The position numbers and the translations under genes are program-made. From Patescibacteria group bacterium UBA1370 (GTDB lineage: Bacteria; Patescibacteriota; Microgenomatia; UBA1400; PJMF01): a stretch of DNA of 23,135 nucleotides. The notes beneath the pieces were generated by a model, which saw only the letters and a program-made list of their open reading frames with translations, was not told the origin of the DNA and did no database searches. Where the stretch lies: positions 1 through 23,135 of the forward strand of contig DBRK01000015.1 of NCBI GenBank assembly GCA_002306315.1. The letters run 5' to 3'. This document shows positions 1 to 7,797 of this stretch, in pieces. Every line of letters begins with the position of its first letter. The first letter of the stretch is position 1.

Positions 1-1
1 T

Positions 2-349
2 GCATATGTGATTGAAAGCGAGTCCGGCAAGGAGAAAGAATTTTTTGAGGTCCTGGGCAAATACGGTTACGAAACCCGGATCAAGCAGTTGCAGGTTTTT
101 CAGGGTGGCGCCAAAAAAGGCGACTGGGACGTCGGTTTGGCTATCGATGTGGTCCGACTCTTGCCGCTGTTAGATGTAGTGGTTTTGGTATCCGGTGATG
201 GCGACTATGTTGACCTCCTGGATTATGTCCGCGGCCACGGCCGGCGGACTGAAGTGATTGCCTTTAAGCAGACAACCAGCAGCCGCCTCCTGAATGAAAC
301 CGATGAATTTATTGATCTTTCAGAAAACAGGAAGCGTTATTTGATTTAG
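2..349 (+). CDS. NYN domain (LabA/DUF88-like) protein, 5' end outside window
   Basis: The reading frame is open to the first base of the window, so the N-terminus is missing; the GTG at 8 is internal, not a start. About 115 C-terminal residues are visible. They contain GDWDVGLAIDV and DVVVLVSGDGDYVDLL, the acidic motifs that build the metal site of NYN (PIN-like) nuclease domains of the LabA/DUF88 family. Family members are thought to act on RNA, but the substrate of this one is unknown. The missing part should hold the first conserved Asp (the VDGxN region). The stop codon overlaps that of the convergent DUF2207 gene (bases 346-349), so no terminator separates them. Family call is confident; function is inference. 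Confidence 0.85.
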   Translation, partial: AYVIESESGKEKEFFEVLGKYGYETRIKQLQVFQGGAKKGDWDVGLAIDVVRLLPLLDVVVLVSGDGDYVDLLDYVRGHGRRTEVIAFKQTTSSRLLNETDEFIDLSENRKRYLI

Positions 350-2295
350 CCGGCGCCACCGCCACCGCCGCCACCTCCTCCTCCCCCACCACCGGAAGAA
401 CTGCCGGACGAACCAGCGCCGGATGCGCCATAGCTAGCGGATGACGCAGATGAAATACTGGTGATGGCATCGGATAATCCGGCCAAGGAAGCACCGAAGT
501 CGCCGCCCGAGCTGCTGACACCATGCACACCGCCCCAATAGGCGGCAGCTGCAGCTTGCTCAGCTGCCGGGAACTGTATCGGCAGAGCAGCTAAGGCTTT
601 GGCAGAAATACCCAGGGCTGTTCCGTAGACCAGGTAATTTTCCCATATCACGATCGAGTCAATCGGATATTTTTTTGTCCGGGCGTAATCTTTCATGTGT
701 TTTTCAAAAGCTTTCCATTTGGCGGCTTCTTCCGCACCCAGATGTGTTCTTTTTTCACCAAATGCAGTATTGATGATGGAAATGACACACCAAAGGATAC
801 TAATGGCCAAGCTGGCTATTGCCAATAAGCCACCGATAATCCAGCCGTTTCCCAACGAGAACGTGATAAGGAAAAATGAGGCGGTGATAAAAAGAAATGA
901 AAGGACAATGTTGGAAGTGGCAGTATTGGTTTTATTGTGCGAAGTCTTATCAAAGAAACCTTCCTTGAGGTTTTCCTTGAGCGTCAGCTCCGGCAGGTTT
1001 TTGAAAAATTGATAGCTAACCGTCCGGTACGTCCGCGCCCACTTGACAATCTCATCCAAAGCCAGAGCTTCCACTTTAGTGCCTTGAATCTTGGTGGGTT
1101 TGTAGCCGATTCTGTCTAGGTAACGTTTCACCGATTCCTGAATCGATGACAGCGGAGCTTTGGCATCAGTTTGTGGCACCAAGTAGTAGCGGTAATTTTT
1201 CAACAGTAAGCCTTTTTTTTGGTCACTGCGCAGCAGTTTAAAATGGCGGGCTTGAATTAGCGAGAGCAAGGTAGCGGTAAAGGCACTGGGCTGCAGAGTT
1301 TTGGTGGCTGTTAGTAGCTGCTGAACTTGGGCGGGATCGATATTGCTTGGCGGTTCCCAAAGTGTGCCGGACATGTTGACTCGCGGCAGCTTGGTGTCTT
1401 TGGCGTGGAGGAAGTAATGGCGGATTTGTTTAGTGAGGAAGTATAACGATGCCGCCGCCAACGCGCCAGCGGCTACGGAAGCCAGCAATCCCAGAAAATT
1501 CTGGCGGCGTTTCTTGGCCTCGGTTTCGGCGATGAATTGTTGTTCTTGGGATTCGATTTCTGCCAGGCTCCCTTGCCCTGCCGCGCCGGCGCTAAACCAG
1601 TCCTTGGGCATGACAATTCGGCCTTCAAAAAACATACCGGGAATGATGCGGGGCGCGGTCAGTGTGACAGAGCTGACATCTGGAATTGCCACAGTTCCAT
1701 CAAGTGGTCCATGCGCCCAAGCTTTTACCTCCGTACCAGTCATCTGTTGTGGCAGGCTGATACGTATGCTGACATTGTTACTGGCAATTTCCCAGTCATC
1801 ACCGACAAACTGCCAATAAAGCTCAGAAACATCTTCATGCAGAGTGATGGCATTGGCAACAGTGTAGCCAAAGGTAAAAGGAATGGTTTCTGTGTCTGCC
1901 CGGTAAAACCATTTTAGGTAATAGCCGCTCGGATTCTCGGTGACATAAAAAGTCCGGGACGGACGGTGAACATCGGCATTGGAGATCTCCTCCGGCTGCA
2001 ACTGGCGATAGCAGCCCTCCGGATCACAAACTGAGAAGTTTTCCAGCTGGTATGGTTCGGTACGGCCGAGACTTTTGGTCTGATCCGGTGTGGAGTTGAG
2101 TTGCAGATAAGCAAAGGTATAGTCGCCATCAAAACGGTAGGTGCGGGTTTCGCTGACCGTCATCGAACCATCCTCTTGGATAACCGCCTCGATTTCCGTG
2201 GCGGGAATGGAGTACTCTTTGGCGCTGACTGCTGAAGGGAAAGAAAAAATACTAGCGACCAACAAAAAAAGTGCCATGCATTTTAATTTAAGCAT
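346..2295 (-). CDS. DUF2207 family membrane protein with polyglycine C-terminus
   Basis: About 649 residues. A signal peptide (roughly the first 25 residues, ending near SAVSA) is followed by an extracytoplasmic beta-rich DUF2207 domain (IQEDGSMTVSETRTYRFDG is typical of its start), one membrane helix near residue 270, a cytoplasmic part, two adjacent helices near 465-515, and a low-complexity Ser/Gly tail ending in a run of 13 glycines. DUF2207 proteins are widespread in small-genome bacteria; their function is unknown. An ATG 15 bases upstream (2310) is in frame, but its following bases form TATAAT (2307-2302), a -10 box ending 6 bases before the ATG at 2295, so I place the start at 2295 as a leaderless gene. 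The signal-peptide position fits either start. Confidence 0.85.
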   Translation of the reverse strand: MLKLKCMALFLLVASIFSFPSAVSAKEYSIPATEIEAVIQEDGSMTVSETRTYRFDGDYTFAYLQLNSTPDQTKSLGRTEPYQLENFSVCDPEGCYRQLQPEEISNADVHRPSRTFYVTENPSGYYLKWFYRADTETIPFTFGYTVANAITLHEDVSELYWQFVGDDWEIASNNVSIRISLPQQMTGTEVKAWAHGPLDGTVAIPDVSSVTLTAPRIIPGMFFEGRIVMPKDWFSAGAAGQGSLAEIESQEQQFIAETEAKKRRQNFLGLLASVAAGALAAASLYFLTKQIRHYFLHAKDTKLPRVNMSGTLWEPPSNIDPAQVQQLLTATKTLQPSAFTATLLSLIQARHFKLLRSDQKKGLLLKNYRYYLVPQTDAKAPLSSIQESVKRYLDRIGYKPTKIQGTKVEALALDEIVKWARTYRTVSYQFFKNLPELTLKENLKEGFFDKTSHNKTNTATSNIVLSFLFITASFFLITFSLGNGWIIGGLLAIASLAISILWCVISIINTAFGEKRTHLGAEEAAKWKAFEKHMKDYARTKKYPIDSIVIWENYLVYGTALGISAKALAALPIQFPAAEQAAAAAYWGGVHGVSSSGGDFGASLAGLSDAITSISSASSASYGASGAGSSGSSSGGGGGGGGGGGGGAG

Positions 2296-2301
2296 GATTT
2301 G

Positions 2302-2307
2302 ATTATA
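2302..2307 (-). promoter_or_regulatory. -10 box, leaderless-type, for the DUF2207 gene
   Basis: TATAAT on the minus strand ends 6 bases before the ATG at 2295, which would put transcription start on the A of the start codon. No convincing -35 box is visible. Confidence 0.5.
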
Positions 2308-2420
2308 CATTCGCTGGGGGTATCTGTGGGATGAGAAGCGCGGATTTTTTTGCCTGTCTCAGTCCAAACTGTTATTTCCAGACCTTTTTTGTTAAAATAA
2401 AAGCCTTCGGACATAAAAGT

Positions 2421-2491
2421 TGCCCCGTGGTCTAATGGCAGGACAGCAGCCTTTGAAGCTGTTTATCTAGGTTCGAATCCTAGCGGGGCAT
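2421..2491 (+). tRNA. tRNA-Gln (anticodon TTG)
   Basis: A complete cloverleaf folds by eye. The acceptor stem TGCCCCG pairs with CGGGGCA (2484-2490). The anticodon stem GCAGC/GCTGT flanks loop CTTTGAA with anticodon TTG at 2453-2455. The T arm CTAGG-TTCGAAT-CCTAG is perfect. The discriminator is T (2491) and CCA is not encoded, so a CCA-adding enzyme is needed. The wobble base is U34, a position modified by Elp3-type pathways. Confidence 0.95.
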
Positions 2492-2541
2492 CAGCTACTC
2501 CAGTCCGTTCCATTCTTCCGCAAACAGGTAAAGCTCAATTA

Positions 2542-2569
2542 TTGAAAACGGTCCACTTTGTTCTAAGAT
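2542..2569 (+). promoter_or_regulatory. Promoter of the two-gene membrane operon, leaderless-type
   Basis: TTGAAA (2542-2547), a 16-base spacer, then TAAGAT (2564-2569), ending 6 bases before the ATG at 2576. No Shine-Dalgarno sequence lies before the ATG. Transcription start is predicted at the start codon. Confidence 0.45.
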
Positions 2570-2575
2570 GATAAT

Positions 2576-3370
2576 ATGCAAATCTCAATAAAGTGGCACC
2601 TAACCTCATTAATGATTGCCGCGTTGGTTTTGGCAGCCAGTTTGACCGGCATTTTCAACCCCCTCACCTACTCCCAAGAAACAGCCAATTGGGCGTTGCA
2701 GGCTGTGGCTCAGGATCTTGGCAATCTGGCAGCGGCGTTGATGTTGTTGGCCAGTCTTTATTTTCTAAAGAAACGTTCAATCAGAGCTTTTCCGATCTGG
2801 CTGGGCACGCTGCTATACATTTTTTATGCCTATTTAATATTTGCATTTTTTGTACACTTTAATTTTTTGTTTTTGGTTTATGTAGCGATTTTAGGACTGA
2901 CTTTCTATGCCACTGTTGGCGGATTGCTTGAACAAGATTTGCAGACAGCCGGCAAAACTATGGCCATAAAGAGGATCAAACCCTCCGCCATTCTCCTCAT
3001 TCTTATCGGCCTGCTGTTTATCCTGTTGTGGTTATCAGAAATAATTCCAGCGCTATTGTCAGGCACCGCTCCGCAAAGCTTGGCAGCAGCCAGGATTTGG
3101 GTTAATCCTATCCATGTGATTGATTTGGCTTTCTTGTTGCCCGGCATGATCATGGCGGGAAAATTGTTAATGAGGAAACAGACACTTGGCTACCTCTTTG
3201 CACCCGCATTACTTGCTTTTTCCGTGCTCATGGGCAGCAGCATCGTGGCTAATGCTGCCATGGAGATGAGTACCGGTAACAGGAATACTATGGTTCCTTT
3301 TGTCTTGGTCGGAACAATAGTTATTAGCAGTCTGGCTGTATTAGTTTTTCATTTAAGGCAGATTAAATAA
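2576..3370 (+). CDS. Polytopic membrane protein of unknown function
   Basis: 264 residues with about seven hydrophobic segments (near 12-30, 44-63, 72-90, 92-114, 134-156, 175-195, 205-225 and a last one at about 240-260), short charged loops and no signal peptide. I do not recognise a family. The stop codon overlaps the ATG of the CPBP protease gene (TAATG at 3368-3372), so the two are translationally coupled and probably act together. No catalytic motif is visible; it could be a substrate or partner of the protease, or an unrelated envelope protein. Confidence 0.75.
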   Translation: MQISIKWHLTSLMIAALVLAASLTGIFNPLTYSQETANWALQAVAQDLGNLAAALMLLASLYFLKKRSIRAFPIWLGTLLYIFYAYLIFAFFVHFNFLFLVYVAILGLTFYATVGGLLEQDLQTAGKTMAIKRIKPSAILLILIGLLFILLWLSEIIPALLSGTAPQSLAAARIWVNPIHVIDLAFLLPGMIMAGKLLMRKQTLGYLFAPALLAFSVLMGSSIVANAAMEMSTGNRNTMVPFVLVGTIVISSLAVLVFHLRQIK

Positions 3371-4152
3371 TGATGAAAAAAAGACCTTTCTCCCTGAAAA
3401 TTTATTTGCTGATTGTGCTGGCCTTATCCTGGCCGTTTCAAATTGCTTATCCATTTTTGGGTGAAAGTTTCCGGCCGATTTTGTTGGTATCGATGGTGAT
3501 GGCGGGGGTGGCAACATATATCTGCGGCCGGTTCGTTTTTAGCGATGGTTTTGCCAATGCCGGCTGGAAATGGGGCAAGCCGAAGCATTATTTTTTTGCT
3601 TTCACTTTGCCATTGTTGCTGTGGTTGGTGCCGATTTGGCTGGAGCAAGTTCTGGGCATGCGCAGTGGGTTGCAGTTGGAGCTTCTAACTTTGCTCAAGA
3701 CCTTCGCGCTGAGCTTTGCCACCACTCTCGTTCCAGCCTTTGGTGAAGAATTTAGTTGGCGGGGTTACCTGCTGCCAAGACTGCTAAAGGTTTACACGCC
3801 CCGCAAAGCCCTGCTGACGCACGGCTTTATCACTTGGTTTTGGCACCTGCCGTTTGTGGTGATGATGGGTTTGGAAATGCCAGGAAATAATCTGATCACT
3901 GTTCCGGTAGTGGCTCTGATCAGCCTCTTTCCCACAGTGATGCACGCGGTAGTGTTTGCCTATTTCTACTCGGTCTCCAGCAGCCTGGCCGTGGCCACGG
4001 TCTACCATTCTGCTTTTGATGAAGTTCGCGATACCCTATTGGCGCAGGTGGGATTTGGACCGCTGGTGGAAGTATGGCAGATGGCGCTGTTAACAGGGAT
4101 AGGAATGATAATTCTTTGGAAGAAAAAGTGGCCTGCTGCCAGCGCCAGTTAG
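3370..4152 (+). CDS. CPBP family intramembrane metalloprotease (Abi/CAAX protease-like)
   Basis: 260 residues, about seven to eight membrane helices. The family motifs are present in order: EExxxR as EEFSWR (residues 126-131), a histidine motif around H151 and FWHLP (H159), H192 in VMHAVVF, and HxxxD as HSAFD (H213-D217). In characterised relatives the two glutamates and the histidines hold the catalytic site inside the membrane (Rce1/CAAX protease family; bacterial members process peptides or are immunity proteins). The start ATG overlaps the previous stop codon; a second ATG directly follows and is equally possible. The substrate cannot be told from the sequence. Confidence 0.9.
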   Translation: MMKKRPFSLKIYLLIVLALSWPFQIAYPFLGESFRPILLVSMVMAGVATYICGRFVFSDGFANAGWKWGKPKHYFFAFTLPLLLWLVPIWLEQVLGMRSGLQLELLTLLKTFALSFATTLVPAFGEEFSWRGYLLPRLLKVYTPRKALLTHGFITWFWHLPFVVMMGLEMPGNNLITVPVVALISLFPTVMHAVVFAYFYSVSSSLAVATVYHSAFDEVRDTLLAQVGFGPLVEVWQMALLTGIGMIILWKKKWPAASAS

Positions 4153-4164
4153 AAATCCCACTGT

Positions 4165-4539
4165 CTAATACTCCGCCGCTTCCGCCTCTGCTTTTGTCGC
4201 GTGCACCGTGCCGTCCGGATGATGCGGCGGCGAGTAAATGGTATAAAGCTTGAGTTCCTCGGTTGAAGAAGTGTTAATGACGTTGTGCTCAACTCCGGCT
4301 GGGACAACAAAAGCGTCTTCACTGCGGATCTCAAATTTTTCCTCATTCATAATCAGCATACCTTCGCCTGACTCAACCCGGAAAAATTGATCCTCGACCG
4401 TGTGTACCTCGGCGCCGATTTCTTCCTCAGGCAGCAAGGACATTACTACCAGTTGGCTGTTTTGGCCGGTGAATAACACCTTGCGAAAGTTGCTGTTTTC
4501 CAGCGTCAGTTCCTCGATGTTGCCATAAAAGCCTGTCAT
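4165..4539 (-). CDS. Cupin domain protein
   Basis: 124 residues from the chosen start. A single cupin beta-barrel: motif 1 region EEEIGAEVHTVEDQFFRVESG and motif 2 region EDAFVVPAGVEHNV, with one His kept in each (VHT, EHN) as possible metal ligands. It resembles the small stand-alone cupins that begin with a G-x-x-x-NIE-x-x-TLEN-x-NFR pattern. An ATG at 4575 would add 12 residues overlapping the EamA gene; I prefer 4539 because AAAGGA precedes it at proper spacing and relatives start there. It lies just downstream of, and in operon with, the EamA gene. Enzymatic activity unknown. Confidence 0.85.
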   Translation of the reverse strand: MTGFYGNIEELTLENSNFRKVLFTGQNSQLVVMSLLPEEEIGAEVHTVEDQFFRVESGEGMLIMNEEKFEIRSEDAFVVPAGVEHNVINTSSTEELKLYTIYSPPHHPDGTVHATKAEAEAAEY

Positions 4540-4558
4540 ATTTTCCTTTGCTGCTACT

Positions 4559-4981
4559 TTATTTTCCAAATGCAATTAAAAATGTTCCTGCCAGCATTAA
4601 TACTACACCAATAATTTGAGAAATATTCATTTTTTCATGCAAAATAATCATGGCTAAAACCACGGTAATAGCCAAGCTTAGTTTATCGACCGGCGCCACC
4701 TGTGAGGCATTGCCTATCTGCAGGGCGCGGAAGTAAAAGAGCCAGGAAAAACCGGTAGCCAGCCCAGATAAAATTAGAAACAGGAGTGAAAACTGCGAGA
4801 TCGAACCCAGTTGCCGCCAAGTACCCTGCACCATAACTATTCCCCAGGCAAAAAGCAGAATAATGACGGTACGGATGGCTGTGGCTAGATTGGAATCGAC
4901 ACCCTTGATGCCGATCTTGGCTAGAATGGCGGTCATGGCGGCAAAAACGGCGGAAAGGAGGGCAAAAATGAGCCAAGACAT
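4559..4981 (-). CDS. EamA/DMT-type transporter, single-domain (half-size)
   Basis: 140 residues, five predicted helices, one EamA repeat with the typical ending LHEKMNISQIIGVVLMLAGTFLI. Full-length drug/metabolite transporters have two such repeats (about 300 residues); this one must work as a dimer, as known for short DMT proteins. The substrate is unknown. A -10 box TACAAT (4993-4988) ends 6 bases before the ATG and no Shine-Dalgarno site is seen, suggesting a leaderless message. Confidence 0.88.
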   Translation of the reverse strand: MSWLIFALLSAVFAAMTAILAKIGIKGVDSNLATAIRTVIILLFAWGIVMVQGTWRQLGSISQFSLLFLILSGLATGFSWLFYFRALQIGNASQVAPVDKLSLAITVVLAMIILHEKMNISQIIGVVLMLAGTFLIAFGK

Positions 4982-4987
4982 ACTACC

Positions 4988-4993
4988 ATTGTA
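4988..4993 (-). promoter_or_regulatory. -10 box, leaderless-type, for the EamA gene
   Basis: TACAAT on the minus strand, 6 bases before the ATG at 4981. The -35 region is weak. Confidence 0.45.
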
Positions 4994-5037
4994 GCAGAGT
5001 ATTGAATCACAGCTTCTTACGGGAATAAAAATATTAG

Positions 5038-5067
5038 TTGAAATAAAGAGAGCTATTCGTGTATAAT
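5038..5067 (+). promoter_or_regulatory. Consensus-like promoter of the 84-residue gene, leaderless-type
   Basis: TTGAAA (5038-5043), 18-base spacer, TATAAT (5062-5067), then 7 bases to the ATG at 5075. This is the best promoter in the window and places transcription start at or one base before the start codon. Confidence 0.6.
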
Positions 5068-5074
5068 TGTATCT

Positions 5075-5329
5075 ATGGAAAGAAAACGACCAGTGCTATC
5101 GCACGACCCCAAAGAAGTAGCAAGGATACAAACAAGGTTGAATGAGATTGAACAAGAGCAAGCTAAACTTGAAAAGGATAATCCCAATATACCTTTTGCG
5201 GGTCTATATTACGGGGATGGCACAAGTCCAGCAGTTTTTTTCGCTTTAACTGAGAAACAGAAAGAGATATACCAAACATGGCACAGGCTGGAGAACGAGC
5301 ATGTTCGGTTGAGTACCCCTGTCATTTAG
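5075..5329 (+). CDS. Small hypothetical protein
   Basis: 84 residues, not recognised. The first half (residues 11-36) is a charged helix, rich in Glu, Gln and Lys, possibly a short coiled coil; then comes NIPFAGLYYGDGT and a second charged helix (TEKQKEIYQTWHRLENEH). No signal peptide or cysteine. A strong promoter with a TATAAT box 7 bases from the ATG supports a real, leaderless gene. It stands just before the decayed-gene tract. Confidence 0.6.
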   Translation: MERKRPVLSHDPKEVARIQTRLNEIEQEQAKLEKDNPNIPFAGLYYGDGTSPAVFFALTEKQKEIYQTWHRLENEHVRLSTPVI

Positions 5330-5446
5330 TGAGTGGAATAACTAAAACGAGAGAATGGTTCGATTGTAGTTTCCATAAGAAATTCTCCTCATCAACGAAC
5401 TCTAGGTTGTGAGAGTCCATAGCTGCCTTTGTTATAATCAATGCAT

Positions 5447-6105
5447 ATGAAAGCTGCATTGTTATTGCCAGGCTACCTTGATTCACCTGATTATTTGCAC
5501 CTTTGACATTTGAAAAAAGACTCACGGAACTAGGATACATTGTTGAGCGTTTGGATGCCTGCCATCTTTGGGAAACCGGTGATGTTAAGAATTGCACAAT
5601 CACAAACTTTCTTAAACAAATCGAAGAAAGAGTAAGATTTTATCAGGATGAGAATGCTGAAGAAATTGTTGTCATTGGGCATGGCATGGGCGGCTTCACC
5701 GCAATAATTGCCGAAAGCAGAATACGGGGCATAACAAAAATTGTCTCATTGTGTCCGCCTCCCGACAGAATCGGCTCAGAGAAGGAATGGAGAGGCGGGC
5801 AGTTCCGTCATTCCGAAAGAGATCTGCCGGAGGATACCGGAAGATCTAGATCCTTTGATGTTCCCTACTCCTTCGCTGAAGATGGTCTGCAGTATTCAGC
5901 CAAGTAAGAAGTGAAAAATATTACAAAACCCCTGATGATTTTTGTTGCCCTGGATGATGAAATAGTGAAGCCCGAACGGACAGAAGAAATAGTAGCCAAT
6001 GCAAATAACCCCTATGTAGTCAGGCAGCCAAACATGGGGCATGACTTTAGAAAATCTCAGGAAGAATGCGGGATCGTTATGACGGAGATAGAGAGGTTTT
6101 TATGA
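5447..6105 (+). pseudogene. Alpha/beta hydrolase, broken by a frameshift, a nonsense codon and loss of the nucleophile
   Basis: Reading from ATG 5447 gives MKAALLLPGYLDSPDYLHL, then TGA at 5504-5506. The rest of the fold continues in the -1 frame from about 5506 (TFEKRLTELGYIVERLDA). It stops again at an in-frame TAA (5905-5907), after which the same frame continues with KNITKPLMIFVALDDEIV and ends at 6105. The nucleophile elbow reads GHGMGG, where the family has GHSMGG: Ser is replaced by Gly at codon 5683-5685 (one base change from AGC). The Asp (DDEIV) and His (GHDFR) of the triad remain. A TATAAT (5433-5438) ends 8 bases before the ATG, so a promoter survives. The gene end overlaps the next broken gene by ATGA. 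Confidence 0.8.
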
Positions 6106-6419
6106 AGAACGGGGCAATTTTTCATGGTATCGGCGGCACACGGGGTTGGTTGGTACGGGGGCAACGGTGCCTTAAAAGATACTATAAGATCTGGCGGGAG
6201 GGTTGTATAGAGGAGGTTGGAGACCTATCCAAACTGATTTTGGCAAAGGAAAATCAGCGCGATATTCAAGACCTCGATAGTAAGCTGAAACACGAATTGG
6301 CTGATTGCTTATGGTCAGTTATCGTTCTGACAGATGCGTATGATGTGAATTTGGAAGAAGCTTTTGCACAGACAATGGATGACATAGAAGAAAAGCTGAA
6401 ATGGGAGTCACAAAAATGA
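6102..6419 (+). pseudogene. Chimeric ORF: hydrolase-like start joined to a MazG-like C-terminal part
   Basis: The frame is open from ATG 6102 (overlapping the previous stop as ATGA) to TGA 6417-6419. The first 13 residues, MKNGAIFHGIGGT, look like the start of a small RBBP9/YdeN-type hydrolase (xxIIFHGTGGT). After a nondescript stretch, the text from about residue 35 (CIEEVGDLSKLILAKE, then HELADCLWSVIVL) is a MazG-like nucleotide pyrophosphohydrolase lacking its N-terminal 30 or so residues. EE and ELAD, the metal-binding pairs of MazG folds, are kept. The join suggests deletion between two neighbouring genes. It might still be translated, but a working enzyme is doubtful. Confidence 0.6.
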
Positions 6420-6589
6420 GACTCTTCCTCGCCTCCGAAGCCAAAAATCCCGGTTCCTTTCCCAAGTTCGAAGAATTTATGGGCGGTTTTGCAGGCAAAT
6501 AGGTTGCTTATGTCCCCACCGCCGCCAATGGTGATGACTGGGTTTCCTGGAAAGTCTCCCGAACCTTGACGCTGGGGAGAGCTAACTGA
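6416..6589 (+). pseudogene. N-terminal remnant of a peptidase S51 / class I glutamine amidotransferase-like protein
   Basis: Starts with ATG 6416 overlapping the preceding TGA. MRLFLASEAKNPGSFPKF is followed after GGFAGK by TAG (6500-6502), and the same frame then resumes with VAYVPTAANGDDWVSWKVS before ending at TGA 6587-6589. The text matches the start of dipeptidase E-like (S51) proteins, which are normally over 200 residues with a later catalytic Ser motif. Here only about 57 residues remain, interrupted by a nonsense codon, and the catalytic part is absent. Confidence 0.7.
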
Positions 6590-6641
6590 ACCAATAAAAA
6601 AATATTATGTGGAGGGAGTTGCGTTAAGCGGCTTCAGCTTA

Positions 6642-6682
6642 CTTACATTTTTTTCTTACAAATTTTTAGCGGTTTTCTTACA
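6642..6682 (+). repeat. Three CTTACA repeats upstream of the secreted-protein gene
   Basis: CTTACA occurs at 6642-6647, 6655-6660 and 6677-6682; the last two lie in longer copies of TTTTCTTACAA about 22 bases apart (two helical turns). They sit some 60-100 bases before the start codon, so they could be an activator or repressor site. No known operator is matched. Confidence 0.35.
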
Positions 6683-6724
6683 ATTTCAGCCTAGATTATC
6701 ACCATTATAAGATATCTTCCCCGT

Positions 6725-6735
6725 AAAGGAGGTGA
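6725..6735 (+). promoter_or_regulatory. Extended Shine-Dalgarno site
   Basis: AAAGGAGGTGA pairs along its full length with the canonical 16S rRNA 3' end and ends 4 bases before ATG 6740 (7 bases from the GGAGG core). It fixes the start and suggests strong translation, in contrast to the leaderless-type genes nearby. Confidence 0.85.
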
Positions 6736-6739
6736 GAGA

Positions 6740-7609
6740 ATGAGAAAAATGCTACTAAGCTTTTTAGGCTTAGCCATGGTATTTGGGTTTGTTGGTGCAG
6801 CCGGGGCTGAGGTGAACTCAGTTACACCAAGCACTAATGACATCAACCGTACGAATGGTTGGGCGCATGTTAATGTTGTTGATGACTCTGTTCCAGGTGA
6901 GATAACTCTGGAATTTGTCAGCACCCGTAATTTTTTCAGTTGTTTTGAGTATCGGGCTGATGACGAGCCAAACACGGTAGCAGGACCAAATCCCAATACG
7001 GACATTACCGATGGCCGCTGGACTCAGGTCTGTGTCAGTAACTCAACAACTACCAGAACTATTGAAGCTGATGAATTTGTAGATGTACGTATGGTTTATG
7101 GCGCGGAAAGAGACGAGCGTTTTGACTGGATGCGCTTTGACGTTGCCCAAGAACTATATGACAGGAAAGCCAAGATTTTGTCTCCCAAAGAGGTCGAAGA
7201 GCTGTTTGGCACCGTTATTTTTAAGGCATATCTGAATGACGATGATGCCGACTCTGTACAATGGGCAGTCCGTCCAGGCACCTGTGCCATGGGAGCTCCG
7301 GCTGTCTTTGGCAATGTTGACGGTCGCACAGAAGTTGCCGACATAGACCAGAGCGACCTGGCCATGCAGACATTTGCATTTGTCGGTGATATGACCGAGA
7401 TGGAGCCAGGTCCATACTGTTTTGTCTACAATCCAGTTGAGGATGCAGGCGAATCAGACATCAGGTTGACAAGAGAGTTTATGCTCGTTGAGCCACCAGC
7501 AAATATGCCAACTGACAAAGATCAGTGCAAGAATGGTGGTTACAAAGAATACGGCTTCAAAAATCAGGGGCTTTGTATTCAGCATGTGATGAAACCAATG
7601 AGTGTTTAA
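6740..7609 (+). CDS. Secreted protein of unknown function with C-terminal CKNGG...NQGxC motif
   Basis: 289 residues. A Sec signal peptide occupies about residues 1-23 (AAGAE cleavage region). The mature part is acidic, with no membrane helix. Six cysteines are seen: a pair around residues 50-75, two in the middle (TCAMG, YCFVY), and a pair in the C-terminal 30 residues, within DQCKNGGYKEYG and FKNQGLCIQHV. That short terminal module recurs at the ends of many exported bacterial proteins, but no function is known to me. Even cysteine number suits disulfide formation outside the cell, and a VKOR-type oxidase domain is encoded at 14.6 kb. A strong Shine-Dalgarno site and a terminator make it a monocistronic, probably well-expressed gene. 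Confidence 0.8.
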   Translation: MRKMLLSFLGLAMVFGFVGAAGAEVNSVTPSTNDINRTNGWAHVNVVDDSVPGEITLEFVSTRNFFSCFEYRADDEPNTVAGPNPNTDITDGRWTQVCVSNSTTTRTIEADEFVDVRMVYGAERDERFDWMRFDVAQELYDRKAKILSPKEVEELFGTVIFKAYLNDDDADSVQWAVRPGTCAMGAPAVFGNVDGRTEVADIDQSDLAMQTFAFVGDMTEMEPGPYCFVYNPVEDAGESDIRLTREFMLVEPPANMPTDKDQCKNGGYKEYGFKNQGLCIQHVMKPMSV

Positions 7610-7635
7610 CAGTTGTAGAATTTGAGCAACGAAAC

Positions 7636-7666
7636 AAGCGCTCCGATTGTGAGATCGGAGCGCTTT
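7636..7666 (+). terminator. Hairpin terminator after the secreted-protein gene
   Basis: A perfect 12-base-pair stem, AAGCGCTCCGAT (7636-7647) with ATCGGAGCGCTT (7654-7665), closes a 6-base loop. Only a short T run follows, so termination strength is uncertain. It lies 27 bases after the stop codon. Confidence 0.7.
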
Positions 7667-7797
7667 GCATGTCTTAGCAATCTATTTTTTCGGAAATTTT
7701 TTACTGTCTCAGCTATCCCTGTCAGCATAAAAGCAACCGCAATACCCAGGAAGAAATCCATAAAAAAGTTGAATACTCAGGGGCAATGGTTTTAAAT

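Noticed and set aside
350..420. GC-rich trinucleotide repeat
   Set aside because: It encodes the polyglycine tail of the DUF2207 protein, a common feature of that family, and needs no separate explanation.
5504..5506. TGA read as a sense codon (alternative genetic code)
   Set aside because: The hydrolase continues in another frame after this TGA, and other intact genes end normally at TGA, TAA or TAG, so a frameshift explains it.
5322..5603. Minus-strand ORF of 93 residues
   Set aside because: It is antisense to the alpha/beta hydrolase remnant, has no recognisable domain and lacks a start signal.
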